A DNA stretch of 64,000 nt from Adiantum capillus-veneris (lineage: Eukaryota; Streptophyta; Polypodiopsida; Polypodiales; Pteridaceae): positions 170,935,240 to 170,999,239 of the forward strand of contig CM043944.1 in assembly GCA_014529385.2 (NCBI GenBank), in the 5' to 3' direction. The notes under the pieces are model-generated. The model ran no database searches. It was not told where the DNA came from and saw only the letters and a program-made list of their open reading frames with translations. The translations under genes were made by a program, and so were the position numbers. Below, piece after piece: positions 10,143-19,550 of the stretch. Every line of letters begins with the position of its first letter. The first letter of the stretch is position 1.

Positions 10143-10682
10143 CTACTTTGGCTGACTATCATGAGTGGTGATCTTATACCTGTAAACCCATTTACAAGGT
10201 AGAGCCTTTTTGCCCTGTGGTAATTTAACTAGCTTCCATGTCTGGTTTTTATGCAGAGCTGTCATCTTTGACTGCATGGCCAATTGCCAATTCTCGGAGT
10301 CCTTCATTTGCATTGCTTCCTTGTAACATGAAGGCTCATTGCAATCAGTCAAAATGACATAGTTCATAGATGGAACAAACCGATCAAGAGGTCGCGAGAT
10401 ACGTCCAGATTTACGCAAAATAGGTGGCTCAGGCTCAGCCACAACCTGTGGTTCCACTCTATCTGTCCTTGCTCCTCTTGAGCCCTGACATTTTGTCTTG
10501 CACGTGCAGGTCCATCTTCTTGGAAGACAACTCTTCTAATCTCCTCAACCCTCTCTGGTTTAGAATGATATTTGGCTTCATTAAAGTGAACATCATTGCT
10601 GCGGATAACCTTTCTGGATTCGGGATCCCAAAGTCTGTACCCCATCTCACCAGAATTACCATAGCCTAGAAAGATGCACTTT
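10143..10682 (-). pseudogene. Copia-1 linker between integrase and RT
   Basis: Overlapping broken frames read L-G-Y-G-N-S-G-E-M-G-Y-R-L-W-D-P-E-S (the typical C-terminal integrase block), then R-S-G-R-I-S-R-P and W-K-L-V-K-L-P-Q-G-K-K-A-L-P-C-K-W-V-Y, which is the N-terminal RT region. At least one frame change is needed near 10460. It carries no separate enzyme activity. Confidence 0.75.
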
Positions 10683-11102
10683 TTACTCTGGCTCAAGTTT
10701 GTTCCTAAATTCCTTTGGAACATGAGTATATGCCTCACAGCCAAGGACTCTGAGATGCTTATATGAGGGCACCTTGCCTAACCATACCATCTCTGCCACT
10801 GAATCCTTCTGCAAAACCTTGCTAGGAGATCTATTTATAAGATGAACAGCTGTTGATACAGCTTCAGCCCAAAACCCATTTGGCAGCTGTGCATTAGACA
10901 ACATAATTCTGACCTTCTCTTGTATGGTCCTATTCATCCTCTCAGCAACACCATTTTGAGGAGGATTGTAAGGAGCAGTAAGTTCACGTTTTATACCTTT
11001 TGACTCACAAAAGTCTTGAAAGGCCTTTGAAACATACTCTCCACCATTGTCAGTGCGTAAGCATTTAAGCTTCTTGCCACTCTGATTCTCCACAAGTGTC
11101 AC
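10683..11102 (-). pseudogene. Copia-1 integrase catalytic core, C-terminal part
   Basis: The 139-residue frame has C-L-R-T-D-N-G-G-E-Y (second catalytic Asp) near residue 14 and Y-N-P-P-Q-N-G-V-A-E-R-M-N (catalytic Glu) near 45, then F-W-A-E-A-V and Y-K-H-L-R-V-L-G-C-E. This is the D-D-E core of a Copia integrase, which inserts the cDNA. The first Asp region (H-S-D-L-C-G-P) lies in the next frame upstream, across a shift near 11110-11200. Confidence 0.85.
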
Positions 11103-11175
11103 AAACGTTTTGAAAACACTAAACGCTTCATCCTTGTGCTTGAGAAAGTAAACCTCGAGTAATCATCTATAAATG

Positions 11176-11370
11176 TCATAAAGAAGAAGCTCCCCCTAGA
11201 GATAGGTTAGGCATAGGTCCACACAAATCACTATGAACAAGTGCCAATTGTGTATCTCTTCTACTGCTTCTATGCTTATGTGGCTGCTGTGTTTTCTTAC
11301 CATACAGACAATGTTCACAGAATTCAAAATCATTAAATGAAAAGCCAAGAAAATAACCAGAACGAGACAA
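11176..11370 (-). pseudogene. Copia-1 integrase N-terminus (zinc finger and first Asp)
   Basis: A 64-residue frame with C-E-H-C-L-Y-G-K near residue 18 (the Cys pair of the HHCC finger) and L-V-H-S-D-L-C-G-P-M near 45, which carries the first catalytic Asp. A stop at 11371-11373 cuts it from the pre-integrase block. After about residue 57 the frame drifts from the family pattern, indicating a small deletion or shift. Confidence 0.75.
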
Positions 11371-11373
11371 GAT

Positions 11374-11919
11374 TTACATTCCCTTCTTGGACATATGTCC
11401 TAACCGGCTATCCCACAAAGAAACGTTCGGCTGCTCGGTTACATTGATTACATTTTTAGAGACATTTGATACATAAATCATGTAAAGTCCTCCAAAATTT
11501 ACTCCATGTGCTACTCTCATAGAACCCTTGGATATCTTCCACATGTTCTGTCCAAAAGTGGTGACGTAGCGAGCATCATCAAGTAAACCTGTGTTGATCA
11601 AGCTCTTTGTAATTGCGGGAACATGTCTCACATTCTTTAGCGTGAAAGAAGAGTCGTTCTGAAACTTCAATTGAACATCTCCAACACCTAAGATCTCACA
11701 TGTCTGCCCATTGCCTAGCCGAACATGATCTTTAGTGGTCACATAAGAGGTAAGCCACTCCTTGTTTGGAGACACATGAAGTGATGCCCCTGAGTCTACA
11801 ATCCAGTCACTCAGTGCATTTCCATCAGATGCTGTAAGAAGAGCTGAGTCCATTGTATTCTTCAAGAAGTAGATGTCTCCTGACACTAGACTGTCATCCT
11901 CTGCAACAGTGTTTGTCAC
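11374..11919 (-). pseudogene. Copia-1 aspartic protease and GAG-pre-integrase region
   Basis: Residues 38-50 read W-I-V-D-S-G-A-S-L-H-V-S-P, the catalytic D-S-G-A box of a Copia protease, followed by V-R-L-G-N-G and L-K-N-V-R-H-V-P. The C-terminal part has L-W-D-S-R-L-G-H-M-S, the GAG-pre-integrase motif. It would cut the polyprotein. The N-terminus joins a GAG zinc-knuckle region in another frame (11930-12060). Confidence 0.85.
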
Positions 11920-12056
11920 ATTTATTTCTTGAATCTTCAGTAAGGACTTGTTCTTCTCACCATGGTCTTCAGCTTTCTCTTTGCCTTTTCATGTGACCCT
12001 TCTTGCCACAATGGTAGCATTCTATGTCACTCTTGCCTTTAGCACTGTGGGACTTG

Positions 12057-12721
12057 CTACGAGACTAATTCCTCTTTCCACCTTTTTCCTTTTCTTTGGT
12101 CCTTCCCCCTGACAACTAAGGCCGTTCCTTTGCCTTTGTCCATTGTCTTTCTGTTGGTTTCTTCAGTAAGCAGACTGCCTTCTACACCTGCGATGGTCAA
12201 ACCATTTGGAGGTGCAGAATTACTCAAAGCTGTGCGAAAAGTGTCCCAACTTTTCGGCAATGTGATCAACAGGAACATAGCTCTAATAGGTTCATCAAAC
12301 TTGACACCTTGAGCTGACAACTGACTGTAGATGGTGTTGAATTCATTCAGATGATTGGACATAGGTGTCCCTTCTTTCATCTTCAAGTCAACATGTTTCT
12401 TAAGCCAGTATACTTGTGAAGCTGCACTCTGCTTCTCATAAAGATCACTCAACTTTGTCCATGCTTCATTAGCTGACACCTCGTCTGCTACATTGAAGTA
12501 AACGCTTTCTGCCATAGTCAGCATAATGGTAGAAAGTGCCAATTCATCCATTTCGCTCCATTCATCTTCGTCCATATCTTCTGGTTTATCCCCTTGAGCT
12601 TTATAGGTTTTATCTGCTTCTTTTGTACCAACACGTGCCAAATCTGCTTCTTCCACAATGGGAAATTGGTTCCATCCAGCTTCTTGATATTGTAAAGAGC
12701 AGTGTCCTGTGATCCAACCAT
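12057..12721 (-). pseudogene. Copia-1 GAG
   Basis: The likely start is the ATG near 12721, reading M-V-G-S-Q-D, followed by K-L-D-G-T-N-F-P-L-W-K (the DUF4219-like start of Copia GAG). After a shift near 12600 the other frame carries the UBN2-type core: V-S-A-N-E-A-W-T-K-L, L-N-E-F-N-T-I-Y-S-Q-L, and T-L-P-K-S-W-D-T-F. GAG forms the particle. A zinc knuckle may lie near 12000 in a third frame. The gene is frameshifted. Confidence 0.8.
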
Positions 12722-12734
12722 AGCTACGCTTCAC

Positions 12735-13928
12735 AGTAGTTTACTTTCCTGGGAAAAATTCGGCAGAGTTTCCCCTGTAAACTGACCTCTGAACCAATAT
12801 CAACCTGTCAGATGAACCAAGAAAGCTTTATATTCTGCAGAAATTTCAGCAAAGTCTCCTTTGTAAAATGGCTCTGGTGTACTAAAAAACAGACCAAAAA
12901 CAGCTCAAAAAATACTTTCTCTCTAACACTGTAAGCTGCAGGTAAACCTGTCCTGCACCTGTACTGTCTGTCACTGTCCTGTAAGCATATATTGCAACAA
13001 TGCCTCAACGGCAGTAAAGCAAAGATGCAATCCCAACTGTCTAACTCACAGTCAATACATCCTAGCTGCCTATCTAAGGGTGCTCGAGGGATCGCTCCAA
13101 GACCTGTATCACCGAAAGGATCTCAACATTCGAGAATCCCCCAGCTCAATAAAACCTCACTCGACCCTTAACAAAGGCTTCAGTAAATTTGACAGTACAT
13201 AGACTTCCCACAAAGTCATACATCCACAAATTTCCCACTCTGTTGTAACCGCTGCAGCGGTTGTTTGCTGCGTGACTCACAGCCAGCAAACCCTCAACAG
13301 ACATACATCAACTCTGACAATACATCCCATGTGGAAGTACCTGCAATGTCAGGATGAAATCTGGAATATCAAGCAGCAAACACAAGCTACCTGATGAACT
13401 AGTGGATGTCGCCTACAGTCTGTGTGTAGATGTAATAAACAAACACCTCCGCTTCAGAGTTGCTGCAAATCGAAGCTCACACAGCAAATCAATGCTCACA
13501 CAGAGTTGCCGATTCCGGGATTCTTGGCCACGAGCTCACAGAGCGCTTCAGAGTAGCTGCAAGTCGAGCTCTGTAGATGGCGTGCTGCAAATCAATGCCT
13601 TCTCATAGCGTTGCTTCTCTTGCTGCAGCTCGTTTTTTGTCTTCATAGCAAAAATTGATAACGCTGTTGCAAAAATAGCCTCACGCTACCTTGTGCTTGA
13701 TAGAGTAGCTTTACTTTGCAAATTGTCGATTTCTTCTCAGCAAGTTAAAAACTTACAGCTCGTAGGTTGCAATTAAAGCCTTCGACTTCTCATAGCAAAT
13801 CTGAAATTTGAGATTCGACCTCTTCCAGACTCAGCAAAAAATCTCCAGCTTTTGATTTTCTCAGCTGCTAAGGCTTCCTGCACCTTATCTCTGGGTAGAG
13901 CTCGCACATGCGTCGAGTGCCGAACCGT
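12735..13928 (-). other. Copia-1 leader (about 1.2 kb) with degenerate internal repeats
   Basis: No coding motif. The region has recurring pieces such as GCTGCAAATC, TCTCATAGC and AGAGTTGCTGC (13450-13860) on the plus strand. It lies between GAG and the Gypsy-2 insertion, so it is taken as untranslated leader. No primer-binding site or second 194-bp LTR copy was found. Confidence 0.5.
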
Positions 13929-15951
13929 TGTCGAGAAATTTGCGGTCTTGCCAGGAAAGCACCGGGCTTATGGCTGTGAGAGTTTGTGAGAGAACTCAAC
14001 AAAAACTATATGAGGGAGTTAAACCATAGATGCCATGAAGACTAGGGTTTGGAAAGAAGTGCAATCAAAGAAGACTCGTTGTTTCTCTCTTGCATTCACA
14101 CACACAAAGAAAGAACGCAAAAGAGAATGTCAAAACAATACGAAGATGAAAACATCAAGGCTATGGTCATATCGTATCATGGGTAATATGAAAGGGTTAA
14201 TGGATGAGTTAATGGCATTCAATCTTGGCTGACCAAATAGGCTACGAATTGTTCTTTGGAATTGTAGTTTTGTGCTTACCATAATATATATATTTTGTTT
14301 AGTGATTGGGATTAATTGTGTGTACAAATCGTCTTGGTTCATAGCAAGATAACTACGCTTACATCAAAAGAAAAATTATAGTCTATGAGAGGTAGTATGA
14401 TGGGATCCGGTGATAGAAGTATTTCATTGAGCCTTTCAGGGCCGAAGAGAAACACTATACGTTGTTGAAAGTGTATTTTACGGCTAATCCATACGTTAAT
14501 TCTAATAGATCGTACAGAGTGAAAGCGATAGAAATGATCATCATGTGGGTTATTCATCTAGGATAGTATGTGAGAAATGTAGATATGAGAGAAGTGAAGA
14601 GATGAGAAGTTTCCCTCCCAAGCCCTATTCTTGTCCGTAGGCAATAAGGATACTGCGGGGAGAGATGTACCTGTAGCAAAGAGAACCTAAAATTTGTAGA
14701 GAGGATGAATTACTAAGAGTGAGAGAGATAGATTTGGTTAAGGAGATAATATTAGATATATATATATATATATATATGTTGGATTAGAGATGAAAAAGAA
14801 AACAACAAGAAATCAAGAAAACATCAATGTAGAACACATCTTACTTGACAAACCCTTTGGCACCATTATTGATGGAGAGAGAAGAAGAGTGGATAATTCC
14901 ACTTTGATTGATACACCAAGTGCAAGGCCTTCTTTGATTAGAGTTGATCTTCCAAGGTTAGCTTGTTGCAAGAATGGCTAGTCTCCCTATAGAAGAAAGT
15001 GTAGGCTTGGGCTTATGTTCATGGCTAAGTACAATTAGGCATTACTACTCACTCCCTCAAGAATTCCTCTCATCAATGGCTTGAATGCTTGAGTTCCTTA
15101 CAAGGAAGAAGAGGTCCCCTTTTATAGGTGAAGGGAACCCCCAAGGGTTTACACAAGAAGAGAGGAGCCAGTGTGAACAGGAATTGGAAAAGTTGGAAAT
15201 GAGCTGTCCTTGCATGATGTGGGCAGACTTGGGTCCAGTAATTTGATCATATCTCCTCAACCGTGGCTCCAAATAAAAAAGTAAAAATATGGGCAAAAAC
15301 TTCAGCTCATTAGCTACGATTTTCATTTTAAAATCATTTTCCAATTCGGATTGGAACCTTGTGTAAAAAATTCATCAAAATAGGGTCCATTTATGGCAGC
15401 AAAAGTCTTCATGTGGTCTCCTTAGCCTAGACTTTCATTTAATTCACAAGGACACCTCATGCCATATGAAAGCATGACATTGCTCCTTGACAAAGTTTTT
15501 TAATCATGCTTGCAATAATGCATTAAAATAAGTGTATCTTTGAAATCATGCCACCTAGTGTCCCACTAGGATTTGATTCTCTCCTAGTAGCTATTTAAAA
15601 AGAAATATAAGAAAAGTATAAAAAATACATAGAATATATATATATTGGACTTTACCCTAGATATAGGATCTAGCTAGGGTGTGAGATGATAATGAAATAG
15701 TAGAAATAAAGAATCAATGCTTTTTGCCCCAAGTTAAAGAGGCGGAGCTATTGATGCTTTTCCCATAGTATTTTCTGATGGTAAAGTAAGGATATATTAC
15801 CCTTGAGAAAAATAATAGGATGAGATACAAGGCTTATTATTATAATTAAATATGCATATGTACACTATAGGAAATATAATTATGTTAATAAAAAAATACA
15901 AGATAGATCTTGTAGCATGCGTTCCCACTATGTACGTGTCACAGCACGACA
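13929..15951 (-). repeat. Gypsy-2 3' LTR, complete (2,023 bp)
   Basis: Minus-strand ends TGTCGTGCTG...TTCTCGACA. The inner end follows a clear polypurine tract. The first ~1,027 bp (plus-strand left side) repeat at 21905-22932. It contains a (TA)n run at about 14756-14776. Open frames inside it on either strand are not gene-like. Confidence 0.9.
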
Positions 15952-15963
15952 TCCACCCCCTCT
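15952..15963 (-). other. Gypsy-2 polypurine tract
   Basis: AGAGGGGGTGGA on the minus strand immediately before the LTR start. Confidence 0.85.
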
Positions 15964-16008
15964 AAACCTGCACATCCTCCGGATGTGCCACATTGTCTCT
16001 TTGTAAGA

Positions 16009-16674
16009 TTAGACCTCTTGTACATCTTCCTTGTCTTCTTCTTCACTGGATGATTCCAGAGCTTCATGTTCACTTTGATCTTCACCTGTGTTTTTCTCTT
16101 CTTCCTCATCCATATCTTCTAGATCATTATCTCCTCTTCTCTTAAACATTTTAATCCTTTTTCCTGCAATGGGAATCTTTACTTCTGTACCATCTAGTTC
16201 AGACAAGCTGTAAGTAGCATTTTCATGCACATGCTTTACAACATACGGTCCAAACCATCTTTTTGAGAACTTACGCATGACTGTGTGCTGGTTATCAAGG
16301 CTACTATCATACACTAAAACCCAGTCACCTTTGTCAATTGCTTTGCTCCTGAGTCGATGTCGCTTATCAAAATAGTCCTTGTTTTTCAACCTTGCATTTT
16401 TGAGTCGTTCTTTTGCAGCTTCAATGTCTCCAGGTCTTCTCTCTAGCTGCCTTATACACAGTGCAAGGAGATCTTCCCTACTACGCCTCTCTTGCCAAGG
16501 TAGTACATTCCATGTGGGAATTGTATCCTCAATCGGCATCACTGGCTTTTGACCATGCATTAGCTCCGCAAGCATGTAGCCTGTTACTGAGCTATGTGTT
16601 GTACGATCAGCCCATAAAGCATATGGTAACAATTTTGGCCACTCACCAACTCTTCCTTCGCAAGCCTTAGCCAA
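16009..16674 (-). pseudogene. Gypsy-2 integrase C-terminal domain (GPY/F)
   Basis: A 221-residue frame continuing the integrase after a stop near 16717. It has L-P-Y-A-L-W-A-D-R near residue 16, a helical R/K-rich segment, G-D-W-V-L-V-Y-D near 125, W-F-G-P-Y-V-V near 148 (GPY/F module), then an acidic tail of Glu/Asp from about 185. It helps integrase bind DNA. No chromodomain is seen after it. The stop upstream falls where a Gln is expected, inside the block carrying the catalytic Glu. Confidence 0.8.
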
Positions 16675-16719
16675 AGCTTTGATGATAGGAGGATGCCCTC
16701 TTTCACTCTTTCCATTGCC

Positions 16720-17508
16720 TTAAGGGTTGTAAGCTGTAGTAAGAGAAATCTTGATCCCTAATCTAGATAAGAACTCCCTTGCTTCTTCGGCATCCAGTTC
16801 ACCTCGATCTGTAGTGATTTTTCCCACACAACCATAACGACAAATCACCTCATCAAGAAGGAATTTGCACACAGCTTGTGTGGTCTTAGCTCTTAATGCT
16901 CTTCCTTCAACCTGGTTAGTTAGGTCCTCTCGTGCAAGAACCAAGTATCTCATCTGCCAGAGTCCTAAAGGCATCGTGACTAGATCCACAACCCATTTAT
17001 AGTGCATGGCTAGTGGATATGTAGGGTGCAATCCATCACGATGTCGAACATTTGAATACATTTGACAAGTTACACATGACTCTACAAACTGAGATACATC
17101 TTTATACATACCCTTCCACCAGTATTTTTCTTTCAACTTGGAGAAGGTTGCCCACACACCCCTGTGTCCAGCCCATAGACTCTCATGAAACTCTTGCATG
17201 AGCTTTACTTGAGTCTCTTTTTTACATATAACCCATTGTGGTGTAGCACCCTTTTGTTTAGGATGCTTCCACAAGTAACCATCCCTTAAAAAGTACCCAT
17301 ATGCTTTCCTGCGTATCCTCTTGAATTTTTGTTCAGACCAATCATCCTGTTTTGTTAGAGTACTCAAGTACCTTCCAATAGAAAGCCAATCACCTTCATA
17401 AAGATCTTTCAAGAACAATTCAAGTGAATTAGTCATGCAGACATTGTTACCTTTGACATGAGAGATAGAATAGAATTTTGTGCCTACATCATCTCCCTCA
17501 TCAATCAT
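16720..17508 (-). pseudogene. Gypsy-2 integrase (zinc finger and catalytic core)
   Basis: Residues around 108-150 form an HHCC finger: H-E-S-L-W-A-G-H-R-G, then C-V-T-C-Q. The core follows with V-V-D-L-V-T-M-P (first Asp) and T-T-D-R-G-E (second Asp). The frame ends at A-Y-N-P with a TAA; the next codons read G-N-G-K-S-E-R, carrying the catalytic Glu. So one nonsense codon separates the acids. A stop near 17533 also splits it from RNase H. Confidence 0.85.
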
Positions 17509-17535
17509 TTGTGACTCATCTTCATACCTTGCCCT

Positions 17536-18621
17536 TTATAGCATATCTGCCACTCTATTGTCTTTACCTGCAATGTGCTTAAACTCAGGATTTAAGGACT
17601 TAATGTAGGCAATCCACCGCAACATAGCAATGTCTGGTGTTGAGCAGCTTGTAATCATCCCAAGAAGTGGTAGACAATCTGTTTCTACAACCACACATGC
17701 ACCAATTAGGTACTCTTTCCCACTTTTCAAGGGTGTAACCATACCCCATAACTCTCTCTTTATCTGTGGATAGTTTCTTTGGCGAGCACTTAGTACCTTT
17801 GCTCCAAATCTTACCACATATCTGTGTCCTTCTTTGTCATCTTGCCCTATTGCCCATCCAATCCCTGTAGGACTGGTATCTACTGTCACAATCACTGGCC
17901 TTTGACACTCATAGTCTACCTTTCTCAAAGTCGTTACTGACTGGAGTAACACCTTTAGCTTTTTCATGGATTTTACATGTGCTTCTGTCCATTTAAACTT
18001 TTGATTCTTTCTAAGCAGCTGATAAAGAGGATCGGCTACATGTGCATAATGTGGAATCCAAAAAACATAGAAGACACATGCTCCCAGAAACCTTCTAACC
18101 TCAGTGATGCTAGTGCATGTTTCTTTCATTCTTTGGATGGCATCTACCTTTGATGGACAAGGTTTCCTACCATATGGCCCGCACATGTGCCCCACAATGA
18201 GCACTTCTTTGACACCAAACATAGACTTTTTCCCTGACAATGTAAGATTCACTTCTTCCAACCTAGACAAAATTTTATCACAATCATTTATGTGATTTAC
18301 CACAAACCTGCAACATCCCTTGAGATCCAAAGCTTCATCTTTGTCACTTTCTTCACACCCTTTGATAGGAAAATCATCAATGAAAGGCATTGTGATTTGA
18401 GGAATAAAGTCACGTAAGACCTTATTCATCCCATTCATCATATGTGCAACCAAGTTGGTTGCTCCCTGTGGCAAGGTACACATCCTTACCAAACCCAAAG
18501 GTGTCCTCATGGTTGTCAAGTCTCTGCTTTCGATTGCAAGCTGAAATTGATCATACCCTGAGTAGAGATCCCCCATTGAGTAGATTGCCCTCCGTGCAAA
18601 CGCCTCTGCAAACTCATCCAC
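17536..18621 (-). pseudogene. Gypsy-2 reverse transcriptase/RNase H
   Basis: A 361-residue frame with S-M-G-D-L-Y-S-G-Y-D-Q-F (first catalytic Asp) near 17, L-P-Q-G-A-T-N near 53, and P-F-I-D-D-F (catalytic pair intact) near 79. F-L-G-A-C-V-F-Y lies near 188. RNase H then starts with V-I-V-T-V-D-T-S-P-T-G-I-G-W (near 248) and includes Y-P-Q-I-K-R-E-L-W-G (near 284) and V-E-T-D-C-L-P-L (near 312), ending K-D-N-R-V-A-D. The catalytic residues are all present. The frame is entered from the preceding one by a single-base shift near 18642. Confidence 0.9.
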
Positions 18622-18635
18622 AATTGGACCTGTAC

Positions 18636-19482
18636 CTATATGTTTCTAATTGTCACCTTATTCACTGGTTGCATATCTTGGATGAAGCATAGAGAACCAT
18701 TCTTCTTTGGAACCGTGAACCACCGGTTTGAGTATGGAGCACAAGAAGGCTCCAAGATTCCCATTTTGATTTTCTCATTCAGTAGCTCTACTAACTTTGG
18801 CAAATGAGCCTTTGGAACCGGAATAGGCCGCAGATTCCAAGGCACATGAGGTATTGTGAAAATTACCATAGGAGCTACAATATAAGGATCAACACATCCT
18901 ATCTCATGTGGCTCAAATGCAAAAGCCTTACTATGCTTTGAAAGCATTTCTTTGAAGCACTTTGTCTCCTCCTGTGTTAGAAACTCCTCGCAACCAATCT
19001 GCAACTCTTGAAAGGACTCCTTTGTGAAGGTATGCCCGATCTTTTTAGGATTCGGCAAACTTGGTTGTAAAGAAGCCTGTTCAATCTTTTCCTTGTTGTT
19101 GGGTGGTAAGGGTGAAGCTACTGGTTTCACCTTCTTTGCTACACTCTTGTATTTAGTTTCAACATGGACTTCTGGGCCGTACTTCTGGGCCAACTATTTG
19201 GCTTTCTTTAAACGCTTCTATTACTTGATACATTTCCATAGAGCAAACTTCCACAACTTCATTTTCAAGATGAAAACTAGACCTCATTATAGCATCAAGC
19301 TCACCCATAGTATCTACAAAAGAAACTTGTTCACACAAACCCAAAACATTTTCAGCAGGCTTTAGCAACCCACTCTTTTTCATGCCTATTTGTACATTAT
19401 GCACATATTGCCTCTCATATCTCTTCAGCTCTTCAAGTTTTGTAAAACATACTGATCCATTCCTTGTTACCAAGGAGCTCAT
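18636..19482 (-). pseudogene. Gypsy-2 protease-RT connector and RT fingers
   Basis: Two overlapping frames. The upstream one (19159-19482) has no enzyme motif. The other (18636-19193) ends with I-L-E-P-S-C-A-P-Y-S-N-R-W and V-P-K-K-N-G-S-L-C-F-I-Q-D-M-Q-P-V-N-K-V-T, the RT finger block of Gypsy elements. It then hits a stop; the reading continues in the next frame after one extra base. A second frame change is needed near 19190. Confidence 0.8.
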
Positions 19483-19550
19483 CGAGAAAGTTTCACCTAT
19501 TTTTGGATCAAGCGAGACCCTTTTTCTTTCTGTACCACTGCAATCCCGCT

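Larger units (their letters stand above)
8501..13928 (-). mobile_element. Copia-1: Ty1/Copia element with 194-bp LTR, 5' end lost
   Basis: Running right to left: long leader (12722-13928), GAG, protease, integrase, RT, RNase H, polypurine tract and 3' LTR. The domain order (integrase before RT) defines Ty1/Copia, and the sequence is closest in style to Tnt1/Tork-type elements. The 3' LTR is short. No matching 5' LTR is found before Gypsy-2 begins at 13929, so that LTR was separated or deleted. Several stops and an altered RT active site show it is dead. Confidence 0.85.
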
